Assembly (NCBI GenBank): GCA_032718475.1
Contig: JAUCBJ010002096.1
Coordinates: 19,824-83,823 of the forward strand
Direction of reading: 5' to 3'
From: Nemertoderma westbladi
Taxonomy: Eukaryota > Xenacoelomorpha > Nemertodermatida > Nemertodermatidae
Length of the DNA stretch: 64,000 bases
Shown here: positions 1-10,429 of the stretch, in pieces
Layout of the letters: every line of letters starts with the position of its first letter
Numbering within the stretch: position 1 is the first letter of the stretch
Notes under the pieces: generated by a model
What the model was told of the DNA's origin: nothing
Databases searched by the model: none
The model's input: the letters and a program-made list of their open reading frames with translations, nothing else
Made by a program: the position numbers and the translations under genes

Positions 1-567
1 AGTTATTTTTGTATAAAAACATCTGTTTTCAGCGGTTGTCATGGTAACTGCAAAATTAAACAATGAAATTCGGACGCAGAATAAGTCATATAGTGGGGGT
101 AGGGGTTGGTCCCAAGACATAACACATTAACCTTAGGCTTCAAATTAACATTTTATAAATTTTAACATCTGTTTAGCCCGGTTGCCAAGGTAACTGGAAT
201 TTCTATTTAACCTCAATCGGCTCTGCTATGGACCTTATAGTTGAGTTGAGAAATCCCAAGTTTAAATGTATTATAGTTTTCCTACAAATAGAGTTATAAA
301 TATTGACTTGAAATACATAGACTTTTTTCTAAGTCCGTTGCCATGGAAACCAGATTTTTCCTGAATATGAGACCCATCCCACACGACGCGCCTCGATGAG
401 TAGTACATACATGCAAAATTTCAGGGTACTTTTAAAGGCTAGTTTTTTCCCCGACCAAAAAAAACCAAATCTGCCTCATACAAGTAAAATAGCCCACTAT
501 GAATAGACCATCTCAGCTAAGGAAAATCTTTCTTAGCGAAAGTAGTTGATTTTCCTTAGCTTCGTGG
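1..567 (-). repeat. HINE-like unit A (cut by the window edge)
   Basis: The plus-right end, ending CTTAGCTTCGTGG at 567, is intact and the other end lies outside the window. It contains core palindromes near 36, 180 and 338. A 20-bp filler separates it from the next unit. Confidence 0.6.
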
Positions 568-587
568 ATTATGGGGCTACGCGTACG

Positions 588-1857
588 AGAAAGGCATTTC
601 CTAAAGGAAATGCAACCACGAAGCTAAGGAAAATTAAACAAACGGCCACACTTTGGTTCGTTGCTTGCTTAGCCTCGTTTAGTAGCAATTGTCAATAATT
701 AACTTCTATTCCCATGGAAACTAGAGTTCGCTGGAACTGTTGCTTTAACCTTTGAAAAAAAATTCAGTACAGATTGTGGTTCAGATAACACATGTACTGA
801 GTTTTAGAAAATATTGTAGTTTATGTCCAAATTACCGATTTTCTATCAAAATGCATCTGTTTGTAGTGGTTGTCATGGAAACTGAAAAATAGAACAATGT
901 AATTCGGATGCAGAATAAGTCATATAGTGGGGGTAGGTGTTGGTCCCAAGTCATAATACTATTAACTTGTGCTTCAAATTATCATTTTATAAATTTTAAT
1001 ATCTGTTTAGTCTTGTTGCTATGGTGACTGGAATTTCTAATTAACCTCGAACGGCTTGGATATGAACCTTATAGTTGAGTTGAGAAACCCCAAGTTTATA
1101 TCTATTGCGGTTTTTCTACAAATAGAGTTATGAATATAGACTTGAATGATATAATCTGTAATAAACTCCAGTTACCACGGTAACTAGATATTTCTGGAAT
1201 GTTTTGAGTTTCACTAAAAGTTCCAACTAGTGGTCCAGATAACACATACCCAGTTTTGTAAAATTTTATCGTGAAGTCTATGTCCAAATGAATAAGTTTT
1301 GAATAAAAACATCTGTTTTCAGCGGTTGTCATGGTAACTGAAAAATAGAACAATGTAATTCGGATGCAGAATAAGTTATATAGTGGGGGTAGGGGTTGGT
1401 CCCAAGTCATAACACCTTGCCCTTAGGCTTCAAATTAACATTTTATAAATTTTAACATCTGTTTATCCCGGTTGCCAAGGTAACTGGATTTTCTATTTAG
1501 CCTCAATCGGATCTGCTATGGACCTTATAGTTGTGTTGCGAAACCCCAAGTTTATATCTATTATAGTTTTCCTACAAATAGAGTTATAAATATTGACTTG
1601 AAATACATAGACTTTTTTTGAAGTCCGTTGCCATGGAAACCAGATTTTTCCTGGATATGAGACCCGGCCCAAAAGATGCGCCTCGTCGAGTAGTATATAC
1701 ATGCAAAATTTCAGGGTACTTTTAAAGGCTAGTTTTTTCGCCTATCAAAAAACCCCAAATCTGCCTCACACAAGTAAAATAGCCCACTATGAATAGACCA
1801 TCTCAGCTAAGGAAAATCTTTCTTAGCGAAAGTAGTTGATTTTCCTTAGCTTCGTGG
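588..1857 (-). repeat. HINE-like unit B, 1270 bp
   Basis: Complete unit from the hairpin end (AGAAAGGCATTTCC at 588) to CTTCGTGG at 1857. Core palindromes lie near 711, 867, 1016, 1170, 1325, 1470 and 1626, a spacing of 145-157 bp. It is followed by about 102 bp of unrelated AT-rich filler (1858-1959), the longest spacer in the array. Confidence 0.65.
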
Positions 1858-1959
1858 ATCCCTGTAATCGCCGGCAAAGCAATTAATTAACAGAATTTCT
1901 AATAAAATTGACAGAAAATTTACAAAAAAATTTTTTTTTTTTAAAGTCGCAAAATAACT

Positions 1960-3209
1960 AGAAAGGCATTTCCTAAAGGAAATGCAACCACGAAGCTAAG
2001 GAAAATTAGACACTCTTTGACTCATCAGTTCATTGATTTACCGAGTTAAAAGAACTCCCGGTATTGCCAAGGTAACTGGACTTTTCTAGAAATGCTGAGT
2101 TTTGCATTAAGATCTAGTTTGTGGTTCCAGGTGACACATCGACTTCAAGGAAGCTTCATTGAGTAGTTTATGTGCAAAATTAATTATTAATTTGTTAAAA
2201 AGTCTGTTTGCAGTGGTTGTCAAGGTAACTGGCAAATAGAACAACGTAGATTGGATGCAGAATAAGTGATATCATGGTGGTAGGGGTTGGTCCCAAGTCA
2301 TAATGCCTTTAACATGTGTTTCTAATTATAATTTTTTAAATTATAACATCTGTTTAGCCTGGTTACCAAGGTAACTGGATTTTCTAATTAACCACAATTG
2401 GCTCCTCTAAGGACCTTCCTTATAGTTGAGTTGGGAAACCCAATATTTATATCTAATACAGTTTTCCTACAAACAAGAGTTAAAAATATAGACTTGAATG
2501 ATATTGACTTTAATAAGCTCCAGTTACCATGGTAACTAGATATTTCTGGAATGTTTTGAGTTTTACTAAAAGTTCCAACTAGTAGTCCAGATAACACATA
2601 CCCAGTTTTGTAAAATTTTATCGTGAAGTCTATGTCCAAATGAATAATTGTTGTATAAAAACATCTGTTTTCAGCGGTTGTCATGGTAACTGCAAAATAG
2701 AACAATCAAATTCGGACGCAGAATAAGTTATATAGTGGGGGTAGGGATTGGTCCCAAGTCATCACACCTTAACCTTAGGCTTCAAATTAACATTTTAAAA
2801 ATTTTAACTTCTGTTTAGCCCGGTTGCCAAGGTAACTGGATTTTCTATTTAACCTCAATCGGCTCTGCTATGGACCTTATAGTTGTGTTGAGAAACCCCA
2901 AGTTTATATGTATTATAGTTTTCCTACAAATAGAGTTACAAATATTGACTTGAAATACATAGACTTTTTTCTAAGTCCGTTGCCATGGAAACCAGATTTT
3001 TCCTGGATATGAGACCCATCCCACACGACGCGCCTTGATGAGTTGTATATACATGCAAAATTTCAGGGTACTTTTAAAGGCTAGTTTTTTCACCTATCAA
3101 AAAACACTAAATCTGCTCCATACAAGTAAAACAGCCCACTATGAATAGACCATCTCAGCTAAGGAAAATCTTTCTTAGCGAAAGTAGTTGATTTTCCTTA
3201 GCTTCGTGG
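1960..3209 (-). repeat. HINE-like unit C, 1250 bp
   Basis: Complete unit. Core palindromes near 2053, 2215, 2364, 2523, 2678, 2823 and 2979. Its first third differs from units B and E but matches D and F, so at least two unit subtypes exist in the array. Confidence 0.65.
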
Positions 3210-3221
3210 ATTATGTATACT

Positions 3222-4475
3222 AGAAAGGCATTTCCTAAAGGAAATGCAACCACGAAGCTAAGGAAAATTAAACACTCTTTGACTCGATCACTTCATTGCT
3301 TTACAGAGTTAAGAGGCATATGCCTTTAAAACTCATTACCATGGCAACCGGAGTTTTCTAGAACTGCTGAGGATAACATTAAGATCCGGTTTGTGGTTCC
3401 AGGTGACACATACTTCAATTCAGTTTCATTGAGTAGTTAATGTGTAAAACAAAGGATTTAATTGTTAAAACGTCTGTTTGTAGTGGTTGTCATGGAAACT
3501 GAAAAATGCGACAAATTAAATTGGATGCGTAATTAGTGATATAGTGGGGGTAGGGATTGGTCCCAAGTCGTAATACCTTAATGTTATGCTTCAAATAACC
3601 ATTTTATAAATTTGAACATCTGTTTAACATGGTTGCCCTGGTAACTGGATTTTCTAATTAACCTCAATCAGCTCGACTATTGTCCTTATCATTGAGTTGA
3701 GAAACCCCAAGTTTATATCTATTGCGGTTATTCTATAAATAGAGTTATGAATATAGACTTGAATGATATAATCTGTAATAAACTCCAGTTACCACGGTAA
3801 CTAGATATTTCTGGAATGTTTTTTAGTTTCACTAAAAGTTCCAACTAGTGGTCTAGTTAACACATAACCAGTTTCGTAAAATTTTACAGCGAAGTCTATG
3901 TCCAAATGAGTAATTTTTGTATAAAAACATATGTTTACAGCGGTTGTCATGGTAACTGCAAAATAGAACAATCAAATTCGGACGCAGAATAAGTTATATA
4001 GTGGGGGTAGGGGTTGGTCCCAAGTCATAACACCTTAACCTTAGGCTTCAAATTAACATTTTATAAATTTTAACATCTGTTTAGCCCGGTTGCCAAGGTA
4101 ACTGGATTTTCTATTTAACCTCAATCAGCTCTGCTATGGACCTTATAGTTGAGTTGAGAAACCCCAAGTTTATATCTATTATAGTTTTCCTACAAATAGA
4201 GTTATAAATATTGACTTGAAATACATAGACTTTTTTCTAAGTCCGTTGCCATGGAAACCAGATTTTTCCTGGATATGAGACCCAGTCCAAAAGATGCGCC
4301 TCGACGAGTAGTACATACATGCAAAATTTCAGGGTACTTTTAAAGGCTAGTTTTTGCTGGACTTAAAAAAAAACTAATCTGCCCCATACAAGTAAAATAG
4401 CCCACTATGAATAGACCATCTCAGCTAAGGAAAATCTTTCTTAGCGAAAGTAGTTGATTTTCCTTAGCTTCGTGG
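3222..4475 (-). repeat. HINE-like unit D, 1254 bp
   Basis: Complete unit with core palindromes near 3337, 3484, 3632, 3787, 3942, 4088 and 4245. The spacer from unit C is 12 bp and the spacer to unit E is 7 bp. Confidence 0.65.
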
Positions 4476-4482
4476 ATATACG

Positions 4483-5744
4483 AGAAAGGCATTTCCGAAA
4501 GGAAATGCAACCACGAAGCTAAGGAAAATTAAACAAACGGCCACACTTTGGTTCGTTGCTTAGCCTCGTTTAGTAGCAATTGTCAATAATTAACTTATAT
4601 TCCCATGGAAACTAGAGTTCTCTGGAACTGTTGCTTTAACCTTTGAAAAAAAATTCAGTACAGATTGTGGTTCAGATAACACATACTGAGTTCCAGAAAA
4701 TATTGTAGTTTATGTCCAAATTACCGATTTTCTATCAAAATGCATCTGTTTGCAGTGGTTGTCATGGAAACTAAAAAATAGAACAATGTAATTCGGATGC
4801 AGAATAAGTCATATAGTGGGGGTAGGGGTTAGTCCCAAGTCATAATACTATTAACTTGTGCTTCAAATTATCATGTTATAAATTTTAACATCTGTTTAGA
4901 CTTGTTGCTATGGTAACTGTATTTTCTAATTAACCTCAAACGGCTTGGATATGGATCTTATAGATGAGTTGCAAAACCCCAAGTTTATATATATTACAGT
5001 TTTGCTACAAATAGAGTTATCAATATAGATTTGAATGATATAGAGTTTAATAAACTACAGTTACCATGGTAACTAAATTTCTGGAATAATTTAAGTTTCA
5101 CTAAAAGTTCCAACTAGTGGTCCAGATAACACATACACAGTTTTGTAAAATTTTATCATGAAGTCTATGTCCAAATGAATAAGTTTTGAATAAAAACATC
5201 TGTTTTCAGCGGTTGTCATGGTAACTGAAAAATAGAACAATGTAATTCGGATGCAGAATAAGTTATATAGTGGGGGTAGGGATTGGTCCCAAGTCATAAC
5301 ACCTTGCCCTTAGGCCTCAAATTAACATTTTATAAATTTTAACATCTGTTTATCCCGGTTGCTAAGGTAACTGGATTTTCTATTTAGCCTCAATCGGATC
5401 TGCTATGGACCTTATAGTTGAGTTGCGAAACCCCAAGTTTATATCTATTATAGTTTTCCTACAAATAGAGTTATAAATATTGACTTGAAATACACAGACT
5501 TTTTTTGAAGTCCGTTGCCATGGAAACCAGATTTTTCCTGGATATGAGACCCGGCCCAAAAGATGCGCCTCATCGAGAAGTATATACATGCAAAATTTCA
5601 GGGTACTTTTAAAGGCTCGTTTTTTCACCTATCAAAAAACCCCAAATCTGCTCCATACAAGTAAAATAGCCCACTATGAATAGACCATCTCAGCTAAGGA
5701 AAATCTTTCTTAGCGAAAGTAGTTGATTTTCCTTAGCTTCGTGG
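4483..5744 (-). repeat. HINE-like unit E, 1262 bp
   Basis: Complete unit with core palindromes near 4601, 4757, 4905, 5059, 5213, 5358 and 5514. The hairpin has a one-base change that disturbs its loop side. Its hairpin-proximal half is very similar to the isolated fragment at 27142-27764. Confidence 0.65.
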
Positions 5745-5747
5745 ACT

Positions 5748-6475
5748 AGAAAGGCATTTCCTTAAGGAAATGCAACCACGAAGCTAAGGAAAATTAAACA
5801 CACTTTGACTCATCAGTTCATTGGTTTACCTAGTTAAAAGTCATATGTCTTAATTAAACTCCCATTACCATGGCAACTGGAGTTTTCTAGAACTGCTCTG
5901 TTTTACATTAAGATCAAGTTTGTGGTTCCAGGTGACACAAATTGACTTCAAGGAAGTTTCATTGAGTAGTCGATGTCCAAAATTAAAGATGTATTTTTGT
6001 TAAAACATCAGTTTGCAGTGGTTGTCTTGGAAACTGATAAATATAACAACGTTAATTGGATGCAGAATTGATGATATAGTGGGGGTAGGGGTTGGTCCCA
6101 AGTCGTAATATCTTAATGTTATGGTTTAAATAATCATTTTATAACTAAATTTGGTAACTAAAACTGGTAACTAAATTTTCTAATTGACCTCAATAAGCGC
6201 AACTATTGTCCTTATCCTTGAGTTGAAAAACTTCAAGTTTCGATCTATTATGGTTGTTGTACAAATAGAGTTAATAATATAGAATTTAATGTAATAGATT
6301 TTAATAAACTCCAGTTACCATGGTAACTAGATATTTCTAGAAGTTTTGAGTTTTTCAGAAAGTTCCAAATAGGAGTCCAGATAACACATACCCAGTTTCA
6401 GGGAATGTTATCGTTTAGTCTATGTACAAAATGAACAATTTTTGTGTCAAAACATCTGTTTTCAGCGATTGCCAT
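5748..6475 (-). repeat. HINE-like unit F, truncated by an LTR-like block
   Basis: Starts with the hairpin end 3 bp after unit E. Core palindromes lie near 5867, 6019 and 6315. The next one, near 6466, breaks off after GATTGCCATG, where the sequence changes to TGTAAAAGCTTTTG, the start of the following LTR-like block. The rest of the unit is not found on the far side of the BEL region. Confidence 0.6.
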
Positions 6476-7560
6476 GTGTAAAAGCTTTTGCTGAATTGCC
6501 CGGTTATTTTTCCTTATTTTTCCCGTAAAATACTCTGTAGTTGGTTTAATAGGCGTAAGAGGCCGTATTATTGCTGTATCGGTGTTTTTAGAGGATCTAA
6601 GAGCTATTTCTTCCGTATGTGTACTGTGGAAGGCATAGTTGATGATTCTATGGCAATTCCGTGACGCAAAAGAGGCGAGATACTCTTGAACAGTAGTTAC
6701 TATGACGACGGTTAACAGCTGACATTCATACATGTCGATTTTCTTTGTTCTACGGCATCTCTCAGTTCAGTCAACCAATCAGAGCGTTTTTATGGCTCTT
6801 GTACAGAAATTTCCGAGAAATCACGTAATGCATTATGGGCAGTGTTATCATTCAGTCCTGAGCCAAGGAAGAACGGCTTTGGAGTATTTTTGTGCTTTTC
6901 TGCTTTAGCCTTACACTAGTAGGCTTAATTATAAGGACATATATCCGTTATCATAACATACCATACCTAATCAAACAACCTGTGCATACCTTTATATTGT
7001 TATACTGCTATTTACTGTCGGTTCTTCATAATATGGTTGATGAATAATTATATTTGGAATAACAAGAAATAACCCCGAAAACCCAATATTCTTGATATAC
7101 CGAAGGTAAGAGAGACAGGTTATATATAACGATTGCGACTTATGTTAAAGTGGTTTGAAGTGAATCTAATGTTATTCGATAGACCCTACATGAGTCGGTC
7201 TGTGTTCCTTTTATATGTGACTAAAATCAATGAAGATCGGCAGATTAGTGTGCAGTATTGTGCAGCGTTGTGTATGAGTGAGACTGATAACGAAGCATTT
7301 CCTAAAGAATGCGCCATATATGTGAATTGTAACTAAGCCATATCGTTGCGTGTAGTTTAAGTCATAACTCTGTTTATATAGATAGAGCGCCACGTCCTAA
7401 AGGAACTGTTAATATTCCCCGAAGGTGAATAATATTGTCAGAGATTATATAATACTGTCAGTCGAATAATACATTAGGCTTACATAGCAATAAGATTAAG
7501 CTGTCGAAATCAATCTCCCGGGTATATCCCACGGGTGAATGATCGCGCACAGATTGGTTT
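6476..7560 (+). mobile_element. LTR-like block 1, 5' of the first BEL/Pao element
   Basis: Begins TGTAAAAGCTTTTG inside the array and is clearly related, at roughly three quarters identity by eye, to 55894-56945, which also begins TGTAAAAGCTTTTG. Similarity is strongest from about 6990 to 7550 and includes GAGAGACAGG, the motif GATAGAGCGCCACGTCC and ATGATCGCGCA near the end. The same block lies upstream of both BEL/Pao Gag-protease frames, so a 5' LTR of about 1.05 kb is likely. No second copy is found downstream, so LTR status is not proven by a pair. Confidence 0.5.
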
Positions 7561-7584
7561 CAACTAGTGTAGTGAATCAAATAC

Positions 7585-8021
7585 TTGTTAGAGGCGACGG
7601 GATTAGATCCGGAAGTCGCGGAGTACATGCCGGTAGGTAGGCAAGAAGTGGATAGGCCTATATCGGTACCAGCACAGCAGCATGACTATAATATGCAGGG
7701 ACATAACATATATCCAGGGGAGGGGAGAGTTATTGCAGATAGATGTATGGGCCCCAATATATTAACATCAACCCCAGTACCAAACATACCGGTGGGGGGG
7801 GGGGGGGGGGGGGCAGGGTGACATTCCCCCATTACAATATCAACAATACACTCAAACAGGAATAAGAACATCGAACCCCCTGGACGAGAACAGGTCGTGC
7901 GACACGGAAATATGGAGGGGGCCGTTACCCCCAATGATATATCCGACGCACAAAGAGGTCAACAGGCCCGACGGGCGGACCGCACCCAACAGGAGAATCT
8001 GTACAGCATCCCTCGAACCCA
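7585..8021 (+). pseudogene. Frame-broken N-terminal part of BEL/Pao Gag
   Basis: An open stretch from 7585 ends at 7821 just after a run of 20 G (7794-7813). Open sequence then continues in other frames up to the Gag core, including a Gln/Arg-rich stretch (QRGQQARRADRTQQ) in the frame of about 7822-8020. The simplest reading is that the original Gag N-terminus ran through here and was broken by homopolymer length change plus at least one further indel. The G run could also be a site of sequencing or replication slippage, so the break itself is uncertain. Confidence 0.4.
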
Positions 8022-10058
8022 TTGGAAGCACAGGCAATGGGAATGGCGACACTAATCGATGCATTAAAGACCAGGATCGAGTTACCACCAGTCGAGCCAT
8101 TTAAATTCGACGGAAGTAGGCCGGAAGAATACCTGCAATTTCGGCGCATGTACAGCAACGAGATATTAAGTAAGAACTTGACGCAGGCGGAGTGCCTAAA
8201 ATATCTACAGGTATATACAGGAGGCCCAGCGTATGACATCGTGAGGCAGTATCAGGGCATCGAGGGCGGCTTCACGACTGCATGGCGGGCGCTAGACAGG
8301 GAATACGGACACCCAGCCAAGATCATCCGGCAGACCCTGAGGGGTATAACATCGGGTGGCCTACAGGATAACCCCGTTAGCATAAAGACGTTTGCGAACA
8401 AAGTCGAGAAGGCGTTAATCGTGTTGAAGACGCTAGACGCGCCATACGAACTCAACGCATCTAATAACATCACCACGATAGCGCAGGCACTGCCGATCTG
8501 GCTACGGAGCAAGTGGAGGAAGATCGCCTTCTCCACTCGGGAGAAGAAAGGTGCGGAGCCAGGGCTAGAGGAAATGTCAAACTTCCTCAACTACGAAGCC
8601 GAGTTGATCACAGACCCAGTCTATAGTGAGGATAGTTTGGGGAAGGCGCCAAAGACCGAATACAACAGGCCTAAACCCGAACACAATCCTGCAGATCCAT
8701 TCCCGAGAGTAAGACAGTCGCTACCACACGCGGCCACACAGGGGGCTACAAGCCCACAGTTAGCTGGGAGTAGGGCCACACCGTGGCAGGGACAGAAAGA
8801 AAATAACACCACAAATAAACATAATCCCAACATACCCAGTAGGCCGAGTCTAGATAACCAAAACACTAAATCGGTAGATATAAACCTACGCGCGATACGT
8901 GAAGGACTATACAGGGAACGCTATAATCCAGGATTCGAATGTCAATTACATCGGGACGGAACCCATAAGACCATGAGTTGTAAGCACTGGCAAGCGTTGC
9001 CCAAACAAGATCGTATAGCCTACACAGACGCAAACGGACTATGTCATCGATGTGTGGTAGAAGGACACAGATCCGGAGAGTGTAGAGAAACAGCAATAGG
9101 AGACGATGAGACTGGAGGCCAAACAATGGCTACAAGCACGACAGGAGCAAGAAGAAAGAGGAAAGTACTACTCGGGGTAGTACCAGTGAAGATATCAGGA
9201 AAGGGCGGTCGATCAGTAACGACATTAATGCTGGTCGACAGCGGAGCAGCCTTCACGCTGGTGGAGAATTGGGTGGCCGAAGAGATAGGGCTAAAGACGA
9301 GGCCGAATAGGATGGCGGTAACTACCGTCTCAAGTAAGGATGAGGTCCTGGAGATGAGGACGGGACGGTGCAAGATAGCAGCGATAGCACCGGGATGCGA
9401 TTATGGGGCGACGATCGACCCCATCCACGTGATAGAATCGATAAATATCAACGCCAGGCGACCAACCAACATTGAAGTCGAACAATATAGATTCCTGGAC
9501 AGTATCGATTTCTCAATACCAGAGGTGGACGTTAGGAAGGTATCCATTATAGTAGGAATGGACTGCCCGACGGCCCACGAGAGAATGCAGACGGTCTTCG
9601 GCGAAGACAGACAGCGGGATCCGACGGCGATCCTCACGCCGTTCGGATGGACGCTTAGCGGCCCAGTTAAAACCAAGATTCCATCCAGGGTGACGGAGAC
9701 ATCAGGGTGCATGTTACCAGGCACCGTAGACGCAGAGGACGAAGAGAAGAAACCGGAGATGGTAGATGAGCCAGACGGGGAAGTAACAGTAGGAGAGTGG
9801 GCGGAGGAGAATGGATTTGACGCGGAAGACTTAGAGGCAATGGGATGGAACAAGGGTCCCAGCAAGTATCGGTATGGGGATGGAGAGGAGCGGACGGCGA
9901 GATGTCCGGAGGACAACCCGGAGGAGCGGACGGCGAGATGTCCGGAGGACAAGTCCGGAGGAGTGTCCGGAGGAGTGTCCGGAGGAGTGTCCAGAGGAGT
10001 GTCCGGAAGAGACGCCGGTCCGGTTGAGAGGCATACCGACAAGGGGGAGGTCGAGTAA
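8022..10058 (+). CDS. BEL/Pao Gag-protease polyprotein, no reverse transcriptase
   Basis: An open frame of 678 codons; the first ATG is at 8037. Residues about 26-120 (PFKFDGSRPEEYLQF and following) match the DUF1759 Gag core of BEL/Pao elements. Residues about 304-352 hold the Cys/His-rich nucleic-acid-binding region, with LCHRCVVEGHRSGEC as its last knuckle. Residues about 400-540 are the aspartic protease (DUF1758), active-site motif LMLVDSGAAFTLV, ending in the family signature PFGWTLSGP. In complete elements the RT follows; here the chain runs into an acidic tail and a GVSGG repeat and stops. No RT, RNase H or integrase was found downstream to 12303. It would assemble particles and process Gag but must borrow polymerase and integrase. 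The true start is probably upstream, in broken sequence. Confidence 0.8.
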   Translation: MEAQAMGMATLIDALKTRIELPPVEPFKFDGSRPEEYLQFRRMYSNEILSKNLTQAECLKYLQVYTGGPAYDIVRQYQGIEGGFTTAWRALDREYGHPAKIIRQTLRGITSGGLQDNPVSIKTFANKVEKALIVLKTLDAPYELNASNNITTIAQALPIWLRSKWRKIAFSTREKKGAEPGLEEMSNFLNYEAELITDPVYSEDSLGKAPKTEYNRPKPEHNPADPFPRVRQSLPHAATQGATSPQLAGSRATPWQGQKENNTTNKHNPNIPSRPSLDNQNTKSVDINLRAIREGLYRERYNPGFECQLHRDGTHKTMSCKHWQALPKQDRIAYTDANGLCHRCVVEGHRSGECRETAIGDDETGGQTMATSTTGARRKRKVLLGVVPVKISGKGGRSVTTLMLVDSGAAFTLVENWVAEEIGLKTRPNRMAVTTVSSKDEVLEMRTGRCKIAAIAPGCDYGATIDPIHVIESININARRPTNIEVEQYRFLDSIDFSIPEVDVRKVSIIVGMDCPTAHERMQTVFGEDRQRDPTAILTPFGWTLSGPVKTKIPSRVTETSGCMLPGTVDAEDEEKKPEMVDEPDGEVTVGEWAEENGFDAEDLEAMGWNKGPSKYRYGDGEERTARCPEDNPEERTARCPEDKSGGVSGGVSGGVSRGVSGRDAGPVERHTDKGEVE

Positions 10059-10284
10059 GAAGACAGGATGGAGAGGGGTAGGATTACTATTGTTCGTTCT
10101 GTTCTATCTATTCTTCCGATTTCCTTTCATTCTGCCGCCGGGAGACCAGATGAAGGGTGGCATTTTGCTGCCAGGAGATCAGGAAGTTAAGAAGGCGGCG
10201 GAGAGACCCGATTTTAGGGTGGCGGAAGAGGGAGAACCAATTCCTGGTGAGTTGGAATTGGCGAGGAAAGTGGGCGAAGACTAA
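9874..10284 (+). CDS. Overlapping +1-frame ORF with one hydrophobic segment
   Basis: A 136-codon frame overlaps the last 185 bp of the Gag-protease frame in +1 and continues 226 bp past its stop. Residues 69-89 (VGLLLFVLFYLFFRF and following) form one strong hydrophobic segment. It could be what remains of the pol C-terminus after an internal deletion, a frameshift product, or chance coding in a GC-rich repeat. I do not recognise it. Confidence 0.25.
   Translation: MGMERSGRRDVRRTTRRSGRRDVRRTSPEECPEECPEECPEECPEETPVRLRGIPTRGRSSKKTGWRGVGLLLFVLFYLFFRFPFILPPGDQMKGGILLPGDQEVKKAAERPDFRVAEEGEPIPGELELARKVGED
9880..10015 (+). repeat. CGGAGGA-rich minisatellite at the Gag-protease 3' end
   Basis: Two copies of a ~45-bp unit (GCGGACGGCGAGATGTCCGG) precede five short units built on CCGGAGGAGTGT. 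The repeat encodes the GVSGG tail of the polyprotein and is also open in the +1 frame, where it reads as PEEC repeats. Confidence 0.7.
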
Positions 10285-10304
10285 GAGGACGTACAGGGGG
10301 GCAG

Positions 10305-10412
10305 TGGGAGAGTGCCTCTTGGAAGAATCGCCCTAGTGAGGCACCTTAGAGTTTAGTCGTCCAATATTTTGGACTGAGGGGGGTGGGAATGAGGGCGTGA
10401 CGCCCTTCCCAC
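10305..10412 (+). other. Two hairpin-forming inverted repeats after the BEL ORF
   Basis: GTGCCTC (about 10312) pairs with GAGGCAC (about 10337). A second inverted repeat at 10383-10412 pairs GTGGGAA..GAGGGCG with CGCCCTTCCCAC. The G-rich tract just before the second (GAGGGGGGTGGGAATG) resembles a polypurine tract, so a 3' LTR could begin here; no matching 5' copy was found. Confidence 0.35.
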
Positions 10413-10429
10413 ACAAATTAATTATTTAA

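Larger units (their letters stand above)
1..6475 (-). mobile_element. Head-to-tail array of Helitron-like (HINE-type) units
   Basis: Six related units (first and last partial) repeat at about 1.25-1.27 kb in one orientation. Read on the minus strand, every unit begins with CCACGAAGCTAAGGAAAA. It ends with the inverted copy of that motif, then a short hairpin (GCATTTCC, 4-nt loop, GGAAATGC), then a CTTTCT tail. A terminal repeat whose inverted partner is subterminal and followed by a 3' hairpin, with ~150-bp core repeats and head-to-tail arrays, is the known layout of non-autonomous Helentrons (HINE, DINE-1, pearl-like). No Rep/helicase is present, so it would depend on an autonomous partner. 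Units are separated by 3-102 bp of unrelated filler. Classification is inference from structure; a tandem satellite derived from such an element is the alternative. Confidence 0.62.

Noticed and set aside
6398-6733. 111-codon minus-strand ORF
   Set aside because: It spans the edge between the array and the LTR-like block, so it joins two unrelated sequences by chance.
9401-10042. 213-codon minus-strand ORF opposite the BEL Gag-protease frame
   Set aside because: Shadow of the real frame; its Pro/Asp/Thr repeats mirror the minisatellite.
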